Shown: positions 25,234 through 34,140, numbered from the stretch's first letter. The stretch is DNA of 64,000 nucleotides from Sphingomonas insulae (GCF_010450875.1 NZ_CP048422.1:613001-677000), one strand, 5' to 3'. The notes: a model not told the origin generated them from the letters alone. Made by a program: numbers and translations.

Positions 25234-25842
25234 TCAGTTGGCGGCGGGCTGCTGGGCCTGAGCCTGGCGCTGGGGTTCGACCCAGCCGATGGTGCCATCG
25301 CCGCGGCGATAGACCATGTTGTATGCGCCGGTACCCGCGTTGCGGAACAACAAGGCCGCGGTGTTGCGTAGATCGAGCATCATCACCGCGTCGGACACGC
25401 TGGCATCGGGAATGTCGACGCGCGTTTCGGCGATGATGAGCGGCGCGTCGCCGACATCCTCCTCGGTCGCCGAATCCTGGAACAGCGTATAGCCCGCGTT
25501 GTCATACCCCATGTCCTCCTGCATCGCCGCCGCTTCGCCGGCGTGACGATCCTTCAGGCGACGCATGTAGCGGCGCAATTGCGTTTCGATCTTGCCGGCC
25601 GCGCCGTCGAAGGCGAGGTGCGCCTCCTGCGCCTGGTGGCTGCCTTTCAGCACCAGCCCCTTCATGACGTGGACGACGATGTCGCACTTGAAACCGACGT
25701 CGTGCGGCCCCTTGCCGAACGTCACCTCGGCCGAAATGGCGCGGGCGAAATACTTCGTGGCGATACCCTGAAGCCGGTCGCTCACATGATCCTTGAGCGC
25801 GTCGCCGGTCGCGACCTGATGACCAGAGATCCGGATATCCAT
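25234..25842 (-). CDS. hpf: Ribosome hibernation promoting factor, long form
   Basis: Hpf dimerises and silences 70S ribosomes in stationary phase. The 202-residue protein is the long form, with an N-terminal S30AE/YfiA domain (MDIRISGHQVATGDALKDHV onward) and a C-terminal dimerisation domain (SDAVMMLDLRNTAALLFRNAGTG). The ATG at 25842 has GGAG 7 bases upstream; an ATG four codons earlier is less well placed. A Gln/Ala-rich tail ends the protein. Confidence 0.93.
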   Translation of the reverse strand: MDIRISGHQVATGDALKDHVSDRLQGIATKYFARAISAEVTFGKGPHDVGFKCDIVVHVMKGLVLKGSHQAQEAHLAFDGAAGKIETQLRRYMRRLKDRHAGEAAAMQEDMGYDNAGYTLFQDSATEEDVGDAPLIIAETRVDIPDASVSDAVMMLDLRNTAALLFRNAGTGAYNMVYRRGDGTIGWVEPQRQAQAQQPAAN

Positions 25843-25892
25843 TGTCTTCTCCATTGATATGGGCTGGCCTGTTGGCCTTCTCCCGGTTGGCG

Positions 25893-26585
25893 TTATTCGA
25901 ACGCCGCGACCCCCCAGATCGGATCCTGCAACTTGGAAACAAATGCTGCGTGCGCTGCAAGTTCCGCGTCGGATGGACGGAACGTGCGCGGCGGGCGCAC
26001 CGTCACCGGCCGGCGAACGACGATCTGCGCAGTGTCTAGCACCGGCGCATCGCTAACCAGACCGAGCCCGATCTGACGCCCGCCGAGCAATTCGACATAG
26101 ACCTGCGCCAGCAGCTGCGCGTCGAGCAGGGCACCGTGCAGCACGCGATGCGACCGGTCCACGCCAAACCGCGAACATAGCGCATCGAGCGTATGCTTGG
26201 CGCCGGGATGGCGGCTGCGCGCGATCTGCAGCGTATCGACCATGCGGTTGACGTGCACGATCTGGCGCCCGCACCGCGTCAGTTCGCCGTTGAGGAAGGA
26301 AAAATCGAAACCGGCATTGTGCGCGACCAGCGGTGCATCGCCGATGAAGGAGAGCAACTCGTCTACAGCCTGCGCGAATTTGGGTTTGTCGCTCAAAAAG
26401 GCTTCGGAAATGCCGTGCACCGCCTGCGCTTCGGCCGGCATGTTACGTTCGGGGTGATAATAAGCGTGAAAGGTGCGCCCGGTCTCGACGCGATTGACCA
26501 TCTCGACGCAGCCGATCTCGACGAGGCGGTCGCCACCGGCGAAGCTCAGGCCGGTGGTTTCGGTATCGAAGACGATTTCGCGCAT
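25893..26585 (-). CDS. dnaQ: DNA polymerase III epsilon subunit
   Basis: DnaQ is the 3'-5' proofreading exonuclease of the replicative polymerase. The 230-residue protein has the ExoI motif FDTETTG at residues 6-12, the ExoII region APLVAHNAGFDFSFLN, and the ExoIII region FGVDRSHRVLHGALLDAQLL. The ATG at 26585, 7 bp after coaE, gives the normal N-terminus; the longer frame upstream lies inside coaE. The coaE-dnaQ pairing near the origin is common in alphaproteobacteria. Confidence 0.95.
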   Translation of the reverse strand: MREIVFDTETTGLSFAGGDRLVEIGCVEMVNRVETGRTFHAYYHPERNMPAEAQAVHGISEAFLSDKPKFAQAVDELLSFIGDAPLVAHNAGFDFSFLNGELTRCGRQIVHVNRMVDTLQIARSRHPGAKHTLDALCSRFGVDRSHRVLHGALLDAQLLAQVYVELLGGRQIGLGLVSDAPVLDTAQIVVRRPVTVRPPRTFRPSDAELAAHAAFVSKLQDPIWGVAAFE

Positions 26586-26592
26586 GCCACCT

Positions 26593-27186
26593 CTATCCGC
26601 CCGTGGCGGGCGCCATGCAAGCGATGACGTGGCGGACGGTTTCGCGGGTCCGGTCGAGCGAGACGTCCGTAAGGATGACGAAGTCGGCCCGCGCGCGCTT
26701 ATCGGCATCGGGCAATTGCCGCGCCAGGATCGCATCGTATCTGGCCGGGGTCATGCCAGGCCGGGCAAGCGTACGGGCGCGCTGCACCTCCGCCGCGGCG
26801 GAAACGACCACGACGCGGTCGACGGCGCGATCGCCGCCGGTTTCGAACAACAAGGGCACGTCGAACACGACCAGCGGAGCATCGGCATGGCGGCGGACGA
26901 ATGCGGCGCGCTCTTCCGCCACGGCGGGGTGGACGATGCCCTCCAGCCGCTTCATCGCCGCATCATCGCCGAGCACCGCGGCGGCGAGGGCAGGGCGGTC
27001 GACGCCCCCTGCGCCGCAGGTGCCCGGAAAGGCCGCTTCGATCGAAGCGACCACATGGCCGCCTGGCCCCTGCAAGCGGTGCACGGTGGCATCGGCATCG
27101 AACACCGGCACGCCTTCGTCCGCGAACATCGCGGCGACCGTCGATTTGCCCATGCCGATCGAGCCGGTCAGCCCCAGCCGGATCAT
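26593..27186 (-). CDS. coaE: Dephospho-CoA kinase
   Basis: CoaE phosphorylates dephospho-CoA in the last step of coenzyme A synthesis. The 197-residue product has a P-loop near the start (LTGSIGMGKSTVA), the substrate motif VPVFDADATVHRL and VVFDVPLLFETGGD, all typical. It overlaps the stop of aroE by 4 bp (ATGA) in the leftward maf-aroE-coaE-dnaQ unit. Confidence 0.95.
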   Translation of the reverse strand: MIRLGLTGSIGMGKSTVAAMFADEGVPVFDADATVHRLQGPGGHVVASIEAAFPGTCGAGGVDRPALAAAVLGDDAAMKRLEGIVHPAVAEERAAFVRRHADAPLVVFDVPLLFETGGDRAVDRVVVVSAAAEVQRARTLARPGMTPARYDAILARQLPDADKRARADFVILTDVSLDRTRETVRHVIACMAPATGG

Positions 27187-28019
27187 GCGAGCAGCAGGTC
27201 GCGCAATATGTCGTCCCGGTCGCGTGGCGGCTCGGACCCGAAGAACAAGGCGAAGGCGAGCGCAGCCTGGCCGATCAGCATCTCCAGACCGTCGACGGTC
27301 TCCAGCCCGCGCGCGCGCGCGGCAGCGAGCAGCGGCGTTTCGAGCGGCGAATAGACGATATCGTAGACGACGGCTTCCTCGTCCAGCGCGCCGAGATCGA
27401 GGTCGAGCGGTGGCTGCCCGGCCATGCCAAGCGTGCTGGCGTTGACCAGCAGCGCCGATGGCGGCGCGGCGGGTTGCAGCGGCAGGGCCTGACCCTTCAA
27501 ACCGAACGCCGACAACAACACGCCGGCCTTCAGCGTATTGCGGTTCATGATCGTCACCGGGCCGACGTTCATCCGCGACAGGGCAAACAGGATCGCCCGC
27601 CCCGCGCCGCCTGCGCCGATGACGGTGACCGGCTGGCCGGTGAAGTCGAAGCCGGCAAGCGGCGCGTAGAACCCGCCCGCATCGGTATTGGTCCCGACCG
27701 CCACATCATCCTCGGCACGAAAGACGGTGTTGATCGCGCCGATACCGTGACGCACGTCGCCGCGGTCATCGACATGGTCGAGCGCGGCAAGCTTGTGCGG
27801 CATGGTGATGTTGCAGCCGCGCCAATCCGGATCGTCGCGTCGCGCCGCGAAAAAGGCGGGCAGATCGTCGGGCGTCACCAGCGTCTTGCGATAGTCAGCA
27901 TCGAGGCCGAGCTGGTCGAGCCAGAACCTGTGGATGATCGGCGATTTGGATTGGGCGATCGGATCGCCGATCACTTCGGCGTAAGGCCGGCCGGTTCCGG
28001 CGGGTGTGTAAGGGGTCAC
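27183..28019 (-). CDS. aroE: Shikimate dehydrogenase
   Basis: AroE reduces 3-dehydroshikimate with NADPH in aromatic amino-acid synthesis. The 278-residue protein has the substrate motif SKSPIIH at about 24-30, the catalytic lysine in NITMPHK, and the nucleotide motif VIGAGGAGRAI. The GTG at 28019 overlapping the maf stop (GTGA) was chosen over a much longer upstream frame that lies entirely within maf. Confidence 0.94.
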   Translation of the reverse strand: MTPYTPAGTGRPYAEVIGDPIAQSKSPIIHRFWLDQLGLDADYRKTLVTPDDLPAFFAARRDDPDWRGCNITMPHKLAALDHVDDRGDVRHGIGAINTVFRAEDDVAVGTNTDAGGFYAPLAGFDFTGQPVTVIGAGGAGRAILFALSRMNVGPVTIMNRNTLKAGVLLSAFGLKGQALPLQPAAPPSALLVNASTLGMAGQPPLDLDLGALDEEAVVYDIVYSPLETPLLAAARARGLETVDGLEMLIGQAALAFALFFGSEPPRDRDDILRDLLLA

Positions 28020-28609
28020 GTTGGAATAACTCCACGGATTCTCAGATAGTCGAGGACGTTGAGCAGGGGCAGGCCCAGCACGGTGAATTGGCTCCCCTCG
28101 ATGCGGGTGAACAGTTGCGCACCGGGCCCCTCGATCCGGTAGCAGCCGACGCAGCCGCTGATCGCCGGCCACTCCCGGTCCAGATACCAGTCGATGAAGG
28201 CGGGGGAGAGCGGACGGACGTGCATCTTGGCCGCCTCGACATGCCGCCAGACCGGCCGGCCCGCCTCGACGATCACCGCAGCGCTCCACAATTCGTGGCG
28301 CGTGCCGGACATGCGGGCGAGATGGTCGGCGGCCTGTTCGCGGCTGTCCGGCTTGTCGAGCAAGGTACCATCGGCGAGTGCGACGACGCTGTCGCTGCCC
28401 AGGACGAGGCGATCGGGGTGACGCAGGCCGACCTTCACCGCCTTCAGTTCAGCGAGCGCATCGGCAAGGTCGCGCGGTTTGCTGCCGGAGAGGCTCGCCT
28501 TGGCGGCATCTTCGTCGACGCCCGCCGCTGTGGCATCGAACGCCACGCCGGCGGCGGTCAACATCGCGCGGCGGGATGCACTCTGCGAGGCGAGGAGGAG
28601 GGGGGTCAT
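28016..28609 (-). CDS. maf: Maf-family nucleotide pyrophosphatase
   Basis: Maf proteins hydrolyse non-canonical nucleoside triphosphates, and some have been linked to septum formation. The 197-residue protein has the signature LLLASQSASRRAML at the start, LVLGSDSVVALADG with the catalytic Asp region, and GCVGCYRIEGPGAQLF near the end. It heads the maf-aroE-coaE-dnaQ run, with a 162-bp gap upstream that should hold the promoter. Confidence 0.93.
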   Translation of the reverse strand: MTPLLLASQSASRRAMLTAAGVAFDATAAGVDEDAAKASLSGSKPRDLADALAELKAVKVGLRHPDRLVLGSDSVVALADGTLLDKPDSREQAADHLARMSGTRHELWSAAVIVEAGRPVWRHVEAAKMHVRPLSPAFIDWYLDREWPAISGCVGCYRIEGPGAQLFTRIEGSQFTVLGLPLLNVLDYLRIRGVIPT

Positions 28610-28771
28610 GGACTCGGGATCTCGTTCAATGCGTGTCGGTCAAATTATCATTCCGGCGAACGCCGCGATGACGCCGACATGGCGTTCCAGGTCGGATCGA
28701 CATTCAACAGCGCGACGGCATTTGGACCGGCTTGCTTCCCCGGGGAGTATAAGGCTGAATGTCGATACACC

Positions 28772-29590
28772 CTAGATCACCCCGGCCTTGCGCTGGTTCG
28801 CCAGCGCGATGATCGCCGCGGCGGTTTCCTCGATCGAGCGGCGGGTGACGTCGATCACCGGCCAGCCGTTATCGGCGAACATGCGGCGCGCATAAGCGAT
28901 CTCGCGCGTCACCGCCTCCTCCTCGACATAGGCGGTGTCGGGCATCTGGTTGAGCGACAGCAACCGGTTGCGACGGATCTGGATCAGCCGGTCGGCACTG
29001 GTGGTGAGGCCGACGACAAGCGGATTCTTCAGCCCGAACAGAATAGGCGGCGGCGGGCTTTCCACGACGATCGGAATGTTCGCCGTCTTCCAGCCGCGAT
29101 TGGCGAGGTAGATGGAGGTCGGCGTCTTTGATGAACGCGAAACGCCGGCGAGGACGATCTCGGCCTCTTCCCAATCCTCGGACGCGATGCCGTCGTCATG
29201 TGCGATCGTCCACTGGATCGCATCGACGCGTGCGAAATAGGCGGCGTCGAGCGCGTGCTGCCGACCGGGCCGCGCCTTTGCCTGCTGGCCGAGCAATCCC
29301 GACAGCGCATCGTTGACCGGGTCGAGCGGCGCGACCGCCGGCAGGCCCAGCGCGAGGCAACGCTGTTCGAGAATCCGGCGGGTCGCGACATTGACCAGCG
29401 TGAAAATCACCAGACCGGGGTTCTGCGCGATCTCCTGCAGGATGCGCTCCAGATGCGCCTCGGTACGGACCATCGGCCAGAAGTGGCGCACCGTTTCGAC
29501 GTCGTCATATTGGGCAAGCGCCGCCTTGGCGATGTTCTCCAGCGTTTCGCCGGTCGAGTCCGACAGTAGATGAAGGTGGAGCCGCATCAT
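28772..29590 (-). CDS. ppsR: Pyruvate, water dikinase regulatory protein (PpsR)
   Basis: This bifunctional kinase/pyrophosphorylase (DUF299) phosphorylates and dephosphorylates PEP synthase or pyruvate phosphate dikinase. The 272-residue protein starts LHLHLLSDSTGETLENIA and carries the P-loop-like GVSRSSKTPTSIYLA. The ATG at 29590 is preceded by GGAG; a second ATG follows directly. In Caulobacter and relatives the equivalent gene lies across the replication origin from hemE, as here. Confidence 0.93.
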   Translation of the reverse strand: MMRLHLHLLSDSTGETLENIAKAALAQYDDVETVRHFWPMVRTEAHLERILQEIAQNPGLVIFTLVNVATRRILEQRCLALGLPAVAPLDPVNDALSGLLGQQAKARPGRQHALDAAYFARVDAIQWTIAHDDGIASEDWEEAEIVLAGVSRSSKTPTSIYLANRGWKTANIPIVVESPPPPILFGLKNPLVVGLTTSADRLIQIRRNRLLSLNQMPDTAYVEEEAVTREIAYARRMFADNGWPVIDVTRRSIEETAAAIIALANQRKAGVI

Positions 29591-29901
29591 CGCGCACTCC
29601 GGGGCAGACCTGTGGACAACATGGGCATAACGGATAGGGCAAGTCGGCACCCTCGCCAAGCGACCGTCGCTACGTGGACAACCCGCATTCTGTCCACAAT
29701 TGCGCACACAGGGCATGGATTTATCCACAGCCTGTGGATGGTGGGGACGGCACGGTCCGAATCCCCGCGGAACCGCCGATCCTTGCCGGTCAACCTGTGG
29801 GTGGTTAGGGCATGAAATCGGTTATCCCGTTATCCACGTGCCAACCACTTCATCATCCTCTTTCAAGATTCTTTTATAGGAAGAAGGTTCTGTCCGATCC
29901 T
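29591..29901. other. Probable chromosomal replication origin (oriC)
   Basis: This 311-bp gap between the divergent ppsR and hemE genes holds a cluster of DnaA boxes: a perfect TTATCCACA at 29721-29729, one-mismatch copies at 29611-29619 (minus strand, TTGTCCACA) and 29830-29838 (TTATCCACG), and weaker copies at 29673-29681, 29690-29698 and 29733-29741. An AT-rich stretch follows at about 29849-29881 and could be the unwinding element. The location next to hemE matches Caulobacter Cori, and gene orientation switches here. The hemE promoter must lie in the same region. Confidence 0.85.
29721..29741. promoter_or_regulatory. Head-to-head DnaA box pair
   Basis: A consensus DnaA box TTATCCACA is followed after 3 bases by an inverted weaker box. 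Together they form the palindrome ATCCACAG-C-CTGTGGAT at 29723-29739. It is the strongest DnaA site in the presumed origin. Confidence 0.8.
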
Positions 29902-30927
29902 GTGAACAAGCCGCTGCTGGCGACCTTGCGTGGTGCAAAACCGTCGGTGCCGCCGATGTGGCTCATGCGTCAGGCGGGGCGATACCTGCCCGAGTATCGC
30001 GCGCTGCGGGCGGAGAAGGGCGGCTTCCTGGCGCTCGCCACCGATCCCAATGCCGCGGCGGAAGTGACCATCCAGCCGATCCGGCGGTTCGGCTTCGACG
30101 GGGCTATCCTGTTCTCCGACATCCTCATGGTGCCATGGGCGCTGGGCCAGCAGCTGACGTTCGGACCGGGCGAAGGACCACGCCTGTCACCACCGCTGGT
30201 CGATGCCGCCCTGGACGCGCTGCAACGGGTCCCTGAGCGCCTAGAACCGGTGTATGGTACCTGCGAACGGGTGGCGGCCGCGCTGCCGCCACAGACGGCA
30301 TTCCTGGGCTTTGCGGGATCGCCGTGGACGGTGGCGACCTACATGGTCGCCGGGCAGGGATCGAAGGACCAGCACGAAACGCGCGGCTTCGCCTATGCGG
30401 ACGAGGGCGCGTTCCAGGCGATCATCGATGCGATCGTCGCGATGACGATCGACTATCTCGCGCGGCAGATCGAAGCGGGGGTGGAGGCGGTGCAGCTGTT
30501 CGACAGCTGGGCCGGATCGCTGTCGCCGGCGCAGTTCGAACGTTGGGTCATCGCACCGAATGCCGCGATCGTCGCCGGTCTGCGCGCGCGCTGCCCCGAT
30601 GCCATCATCATCGGCTTTCCGAAGGGGGCAGGGGGCAAGCTGCCCGCCTATGCCCGCGAAACCGGTGTCGATGCGATCGGACTGGACGAGACGGTCGACC
30701 CCGTCTGGGCACATGCGGTGCTGCCGGCGGGCTTGCCGGTGCAGGGCAATCTCGATCCCCTGGCGCTGTTCGCCGGCGGCGCGGCGCTGGACGAGGGCAT
30801 CGACCGGGTCCTGGCCGCATTCGCGGATCGCCCGCACGTCTTCAACCTGGGGCATGGCATCGGCCAGTTCACGCCGATCGCGCATGTCGAACACCTGGTC
30901 GCGCGCGTGCGGGGAGAAAGCCGATGA
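29902..30927 (+). CDS. hemE: Uroporphyrinogen decarboxylase
   Basis: HemE decarboxylates uroporphyrinogen III to coproporphyrinogen III in heme synthesis. From the GTG at 29902 the protein has 341 residues, normal for the family. It shows PPMWLMRQAGRYLPEYR with the substrate-binding arginines, ILFSDILMVP with the catalytic aspartate region, and VFNLGHGI near the end. A longer frame opens at 29812, but it would read through DnaA boxes and encode an atypical leader. The stop overlaps hemJ. Confidence 0.94.
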   Translation: MNKPLLATLRGAKPSVPPMWLMRQAGRYLPEYRALRAEKGGFLALATDPNAAAEVTIQPIRRFGFDGAILFSDILMVPWALGQQLTFGPGEGPRLSPPLVDAALDALQRVPERLEPVYGTCERVAAALPPQTAFLGFAGSPWTVATYMVAGQGSKDQHETRGFAYADEGAFQAIIDAIVAMTIDYLARQIEAGVEAVQLFDSWAGSLSPAQFERWVIAPNAAIVAGLRARCPDAIIIGFPKGAGGKLPAYARETGVDAIGLDETVDPVWAHAVLPAGLPVQGNLDPLALFAGGAALDEGIDRVLAAFADRPHVFNLGHGIGQFTPIAHVEHLVARVRGESR

Positions 30928-31370
30928 TGGTTCTGGCAGGGGCGTATCTGTGGATCGTCGCGGCGCACGTGATCTTCGTGATCTTCTGGATGGCGGGCCT
31001 GTTCATGCTGCCGCGGTATCTGGTCTATCATCAGGAGGCGCTGGTTGCCGGCCGGGGCGACGAAGCGGCGATCTGGATCGAGCGGGAGGCCAAGATCCGG
31101 TCGATCATCCTGACCCCAGCGATGATCGCGGTATGGGTATTGGGGCTGACGCTGGCGACGGTGGGGCAGCATTGGGGTGAGGGCTGGCTGCACGCCAAAC
31201 TGCTGTTCGTGCTGCTGCTGTCGGGGTATCATGGCTGGGCAGTGGGTTATGCCAGGCGACTGGCCCGGGGCGTGATGCGACTGGACGCGCGTCGACTGCG
31301 AATGATCAACGAGGTGCCGGCATTAATGGCGACGGTGATCGTGGTGCTGGTGTTCGTCAAACCATTCTGA
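30924..31370 (+). CDS. hemJ: Protoporphyrinogen oxidase HemJ
   Basis: HemJ oxidises protoporphyrinogen IX in bacteria that lack HemG and HemY. The 148-residue membrane protein has four hydrophobic segments and begins with the conserved region LWIVAAHVIFVIFWMAG containing the functional histidine; the C-terminus has MINEVPALMATVIVVLVFVKPF-type residues (MINEVPALMA shown). It is fused to hemE by an ATGATGG overlap, so two consecutive steps of heme synthesis are translationally coupled. Confidence 0.9.
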   Translation: MMVLAGAYLWIVAAHVIFVIFWMAGLFMLPRYLVYHQEALVAGRGDEAAIWIEREAKIRSIILTPAMIAVWVLGLTLATVGQHWGEGWLHAKLLFVLLLSGYHGWAVGYARRLARGVMRLDARRLRMINEVPALMATVIVVLVFVKPF

Positions 31371-31794
31371 CCTCGGCGGACGTGAGTCCGCCGGTGCGTG
31401 TGGTCCGGTCGACCGGCATTCCCCGCGGACCGCATGGTGTCGGCGAGCGCGGCGAGGCCAAAGCCCAGGGGGTGATCTGTTGGACGGAGTTGTACTACAA
31501 CTTTGATTACGAACTGCAGTGTTTGACGCAACCGCTCGGTGACGACGCGCATCCGCTCCGACAACGGCTTTATACCCAGTTGCCGGCGGTTGACGGCACC
31601 TGACCGGCATCGATCCCGGTCGGTGAAAGGGATGCACCGTCACCAAGCACACTTGACGAACCGGCTTCCCCTACTTACGTCCTGAACACGCGTAGAGCGG
31701 CCGTCCGGTGGCTCCGCGTTTCTCCTCCTGGCCATTGTCGCTGCGGTTCCTTCGCCGACCTGGGCTCTCCCCGACTACGCATCCGGATTTTTCC
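31371..31794. other. 424-bp region between hemJ and rho
   Basis: I see no credible gene. A perfect 7-bp hairpin GGCGGAC-GTGA-GTCCGCC (31375-31392) lies directly after hemJ. A 6-bp inverted repeat AGTTGT-ACT-ACAACT (31488-31502) stands in a locally AT-richer patch. A possible -35 element TTGACG lies at 31653-31658. The last 120 bp would be the rho leader; rho is commonly autoregulated through its leader, but no specific attenuator was identified. Confidence 0.5.
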
Positions 31795-33051
31795 ATGCAT
31801 CTTAAAGACTTGAAGAAAAAGACCCCCGCCGAGCTGGTCAGCATGGCCGAAGAGCTGGGGGTCGAGGGTGCCTCGACGCTGCGCAAGCAGGATCTGCTGT
31901 TCGCGATCCTGAAGGTGCAGGCCGAAAACGGCGACCAGATCATGGGCCTCGGCACGATCGAGGTCCTGCAGGACGGCTTCGGCTTCCTGCGCAGCCCGGA
32001 AGCCAATTATCTGGCCGGACCGGACGATATCTACATTTCGCCCAATCAGGTCCGCAAGCACGGGCTGCGCACCGGTGACACCGTCGAAGGCGAGATCCGC
32101 GCACCCAAGGACGGCGAGCGCTATTTCGCGCTCGTGAAACTCACCAGCGTCAATTTCGACGATCCCGATGCCGTCCGCCACCGCGTCAATTTCGACAACC
32201 TCACGCCGCTGTATCCGGAATCGAAGCTGACGCTCGATCCCGCCGATCCGACGCAGAAGGACAAGTCGGCGCGGGTGATCGACATCGTCAGCCCCCAGGG
32301 CAAGGGCCAGCGCACGCTGATCGTCGCGCCGCCCCGCGTCGGCAAGACGGTGATGCTCCAGAACATCGCCCGTGCGATTTCGGACAATCATCCCGAGGTG
32401 TTCCTGATCGTGCTGCTCATCGACGAGCGGCCCGAGGAAGTCACCGACATGCAGCGTTCGGTGAAGGGCGAGGTCGTCTCCTCGACCTTCGACGAGCCAG
32501 CGCAGCGCCACGTCCAGGTCGCCGAGATGGTGATCGAAAAGGCCAAGCGCCTCGTCGAGCACAAGAAGGACGTCGTGATCCTGCTTGACAGCATCACGCG
32601 CCTCGGCCGCGCCTACAACACCGTCGTGCCGTCGTCGGGCAAGGTGCTGACCGGCGGTGTCGACGCGAACGCGTTGCAGCGCCCCAAGCGCTTCTTCGGT
32701 GCGGCACGTAACATCGAGGAGGGCGGCTCGCTTTCGATCATCGCCACCGCGCTGATCGATACCGGCAGTCGCATGGACGAGGTGATCTTTGAAGAGTTCA
32801 AGGGCACCGGCAATTCCGAAATCGTCCTCGACCGCAAGGTCGCCGACAAGCGCGTCTTCCCGGCGCTGGATGTCGGCAAGTCGGGCACCCGCAAGGAAGA
32901 ACTGCTGGTCGACAAGGACAAGCTTTCCAAGCAGTGGGTCCTGCGCCGCATCCTGATGCAGATGGGGACGATCGACGCGATGGAATTCCTGCTCGACAAG
33001 ATGAAGAATTCGAAGACCAACGAGGATTTCTTCGACAGCATGAATCAATAG
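31795..33051 (+). CDS. rho: Transcription termination factor Rho
   Basis: Rho is the hexameric RNA helicase that ends many transcripts. The 418-residue protein has the N-terminal Rho_N helix bundle ([20 protein letters not shown]), the RNA-binding cold-shock-like domain with [14 protein letters not shown], the Walker A PPRVGKT, the Walker [17 protein letters not shown], and a conserved C-terminus. Length equals that of E. coli Rho. The ATG at 31795 gives the standard N-terminus. Confidence 0.97.
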   Translation: MHLKDLKKKTPAELVSMAEELGVEGASTLRKQDLLFAILKVQAENGDQIMGLGTIEVLQDGFGFLRSPEANYLAGPDDIYISPNQVRKHGLRTGDTVEGEIRAPKDGERYFALVKLTSVNFDDPDAVRHRVNFDNLTPLYPESKLTLDPADPTQKDKSARVIDIVSPQGKGQRTLIVAPPRVGKTVMLQNIARAISDNHPEVFLIVLLIDERPEEVTDMQRSVKGEVVSSTFDEPAQRHVQVAEMVIEKAKRLVEHKKDVVILLDSITRLGRAYNTVVPSSGKVLTGGVDANALQRPKRFFGAARNIEEGGSLSIIATALIDTGSRMDEVIFEEFKGTGNSEIVLDRKVADKRVFPALDVGKSGTRKEELLVDKDKLSKQWVLRRILMQMGTIDAMEFLLDKMKNSKTNEDFFDSMNQ

Positions 33052-33129
33052 CCGGACGCGGCGCGCGGGCGCCCCAGGCGCCGACCGGCCAGGGCTGAAT
33101 CTGCCCGCGTCCCCAACCAGCCACACATG

Positions 33130-33162
33130 CAACGCGCGGGAGCCCATGGCTTTCGCGCGTTG
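33130..33162 (+). promoter_or_regulatory. Composite hairpin upstream of the TerC-family gene
   Basis: CAACGCGCG (33130-33138) pairs perfectly with CGCGCGTTG (33154-33162), and inside it AGCC pairs with GGCT around a CAT loop. It lies 40 bp before the TerC-family start. TerC-family genes are often under manganese riboswitches elsewhere, but no yybP-ykoY motif is visible. It may instead terminate rho. Confidence 0.45.
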
Positions 33163-33201
33163 CTGCGTTATGGACCTAACGGTCAACCGGGAGTTTGAAA
33201 C

Positions 33202-33918
33202 GTGTCCATCATCGCCATGCTGAGCGCGGCCGCCGCCAGCGGGCCGGGGTCTCCGGCCGAGATCTGGCAGCATATCGTCAACGATTTTTCCAACATCGGA
33301 TCGCCCGCCGCCCTCGCGGCATTCTTTCAGGTGCTGATGATCGACGTCGTGCTTGCCGGCGACAATGCGATTGTCGTCGGGGCGCTCGCCGCAGGCCTGC
33401 CGATCGACCAGCGCAAGAAGGTCATCCTGATCGGCATCATGGCCGCATTGGTCTTGCGGATCATCTTCGCGCTCGCGGTCAGCTGGCTGCTGGGCGTCAT
33501 CGGCCTGATCTTCGCCGGCGGCATCCTGCTGCTGTGGGTCGCGTGGAAGATGTGGCGCGAATTGCGCGAGAACCACAATGCCGGATCACCGGAGGTGGAC
33601 GGCGACGAAACCGCCGGTCTGCGCCCGGCGAAGAGCTTCGCGGCGGCGGCATGGGCCGTCGCGGTGGCTGACGTGTCGATGAGCCTCGACAACGTGCTGG
33701 CCGTTGCCGGTGCCGCACGCGACCATCCCGGCATCCTGATCATCGGATTGCTGCTGTCGGTCGCCCTGATGGGAATCGCGGCGAATCTGATCGCCAAGTA
33801 CATAGAGCGGTATCGCTGGATCGCCTACATCGGCCTGCTGGTGATCCTCTACGTCGCCGGCAAGATGATCTACGAAGGCGTCGTCGATCCCAACGTCGGG
33901 GTACTGACGCTGTTCTGA
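33202..33918 (+). CDS. TerC/YjbE-family integral membrane protein
   Basis: The 238-residue protein has seven hydrophobic segments and two internally similar halves, each with the family core: VVLAGDNAIVVGALAAGLP in the first and VSMSLDNVLAVAGAA in the second. The paired GDN/LDN aspartates are typical of TerC proteins. Relatives are linked to tellurite resistance or manganese and calcium export during metalation of secreted proteins. It uses a GTG start at 33202 with GGGAG about 8 bases upstream. A strong terminator follows. Confidence 0.88.
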   Translation: MSIIAMLSAAAASGPGSPAEIWQHIVNDFSNIGSPAALAAFFQVLMIDVVLAGDNAIVVGALAAGLPIDQRKKVILIGIMAALVLRIIFALAVSWLLGVIGLIFAGGILLLWVAWKMWRELRENHNAGSPEVDGDETAGLRPAKSFAAAAWAVAVADVSMSLDNVLAVAGAARDHPGILIIGLLLSVALMGIAANLIAKYIERYRWIAYIGLLVILYVAGKMIYEGVVDPNVGVLTLF

Positions 33919-33937
33919 CGGCATCGTGCAATGAGGG

Positions 33938-33964
33938 AAGGGGGGCCGTCGAGCCCCCCTTTTT
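33938..33964 (+). terminator. Strong Rho-independent terminator after the TerC-family gene
   Basis: AAGGGGGGC (33938-33946) and GCCCCCCTT (33953-33961) form a 9-bp stem around CGTCGA, followed by TTT. It also lies past the end of the convergent YegP-like gene and could work in both directions. Confidence 0.9.
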
Positions 33965-33972
33965 CGTTCCGG

Positions 33973-34140
33973 TCAGGCTTCCCTGACCGGGGTCGTCGAT
34001 GTGGTGTCCTTGAGAAGCTTGATGACCTTCTCGCAATTCGCCTTGGTCGTGTAGGATTCGCCGGAGGCCAGGATTTCATGGTTGGCCGCTTTCAGCCGCC
34101 ACCGCCATTGACCCGCCTGCTGATACATCTCGTAATACAT
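33973..34140 (-). CDS. YegP-like DUF1508 small protein
   Basis: The 55-residue protein matches a single DUF1508 repeat: MYYEMYQQAGQWRWRLKAAN, then ILASGESYTTKANCEKVIKL. YegP of E. coli has two such repeats; the single-repeat form is common in alphaproteobacteria. Function is unknown. The ATG at 34140 is preceded by GAGAGGATC, a good ribosome site. The last codons overlap a perfect inverted repeat CCGGTCAGG/CCTGACCGG at 33969-33990. Confidence 0.85.
   Translation of the reverse strand: MYYEMYQQAGQWRWRLKAANHEILASGESYTTKANCEKVIKLLKDTTSTTPVREA

Noticed and set aside
31382..31603. 73-codon plus-strand frame between hemJ and rho
   Set aside because: There is no ribosome site and no recognisable family, and the frame spans an inverted repeat. 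It is more likely leader or spacer DNA.
31675..33576. 633-codon minus-strand frame opposite rho
   Set aside because: Rho on the plus strand is full length and unambiguous. The antisense product is a composition shadow.
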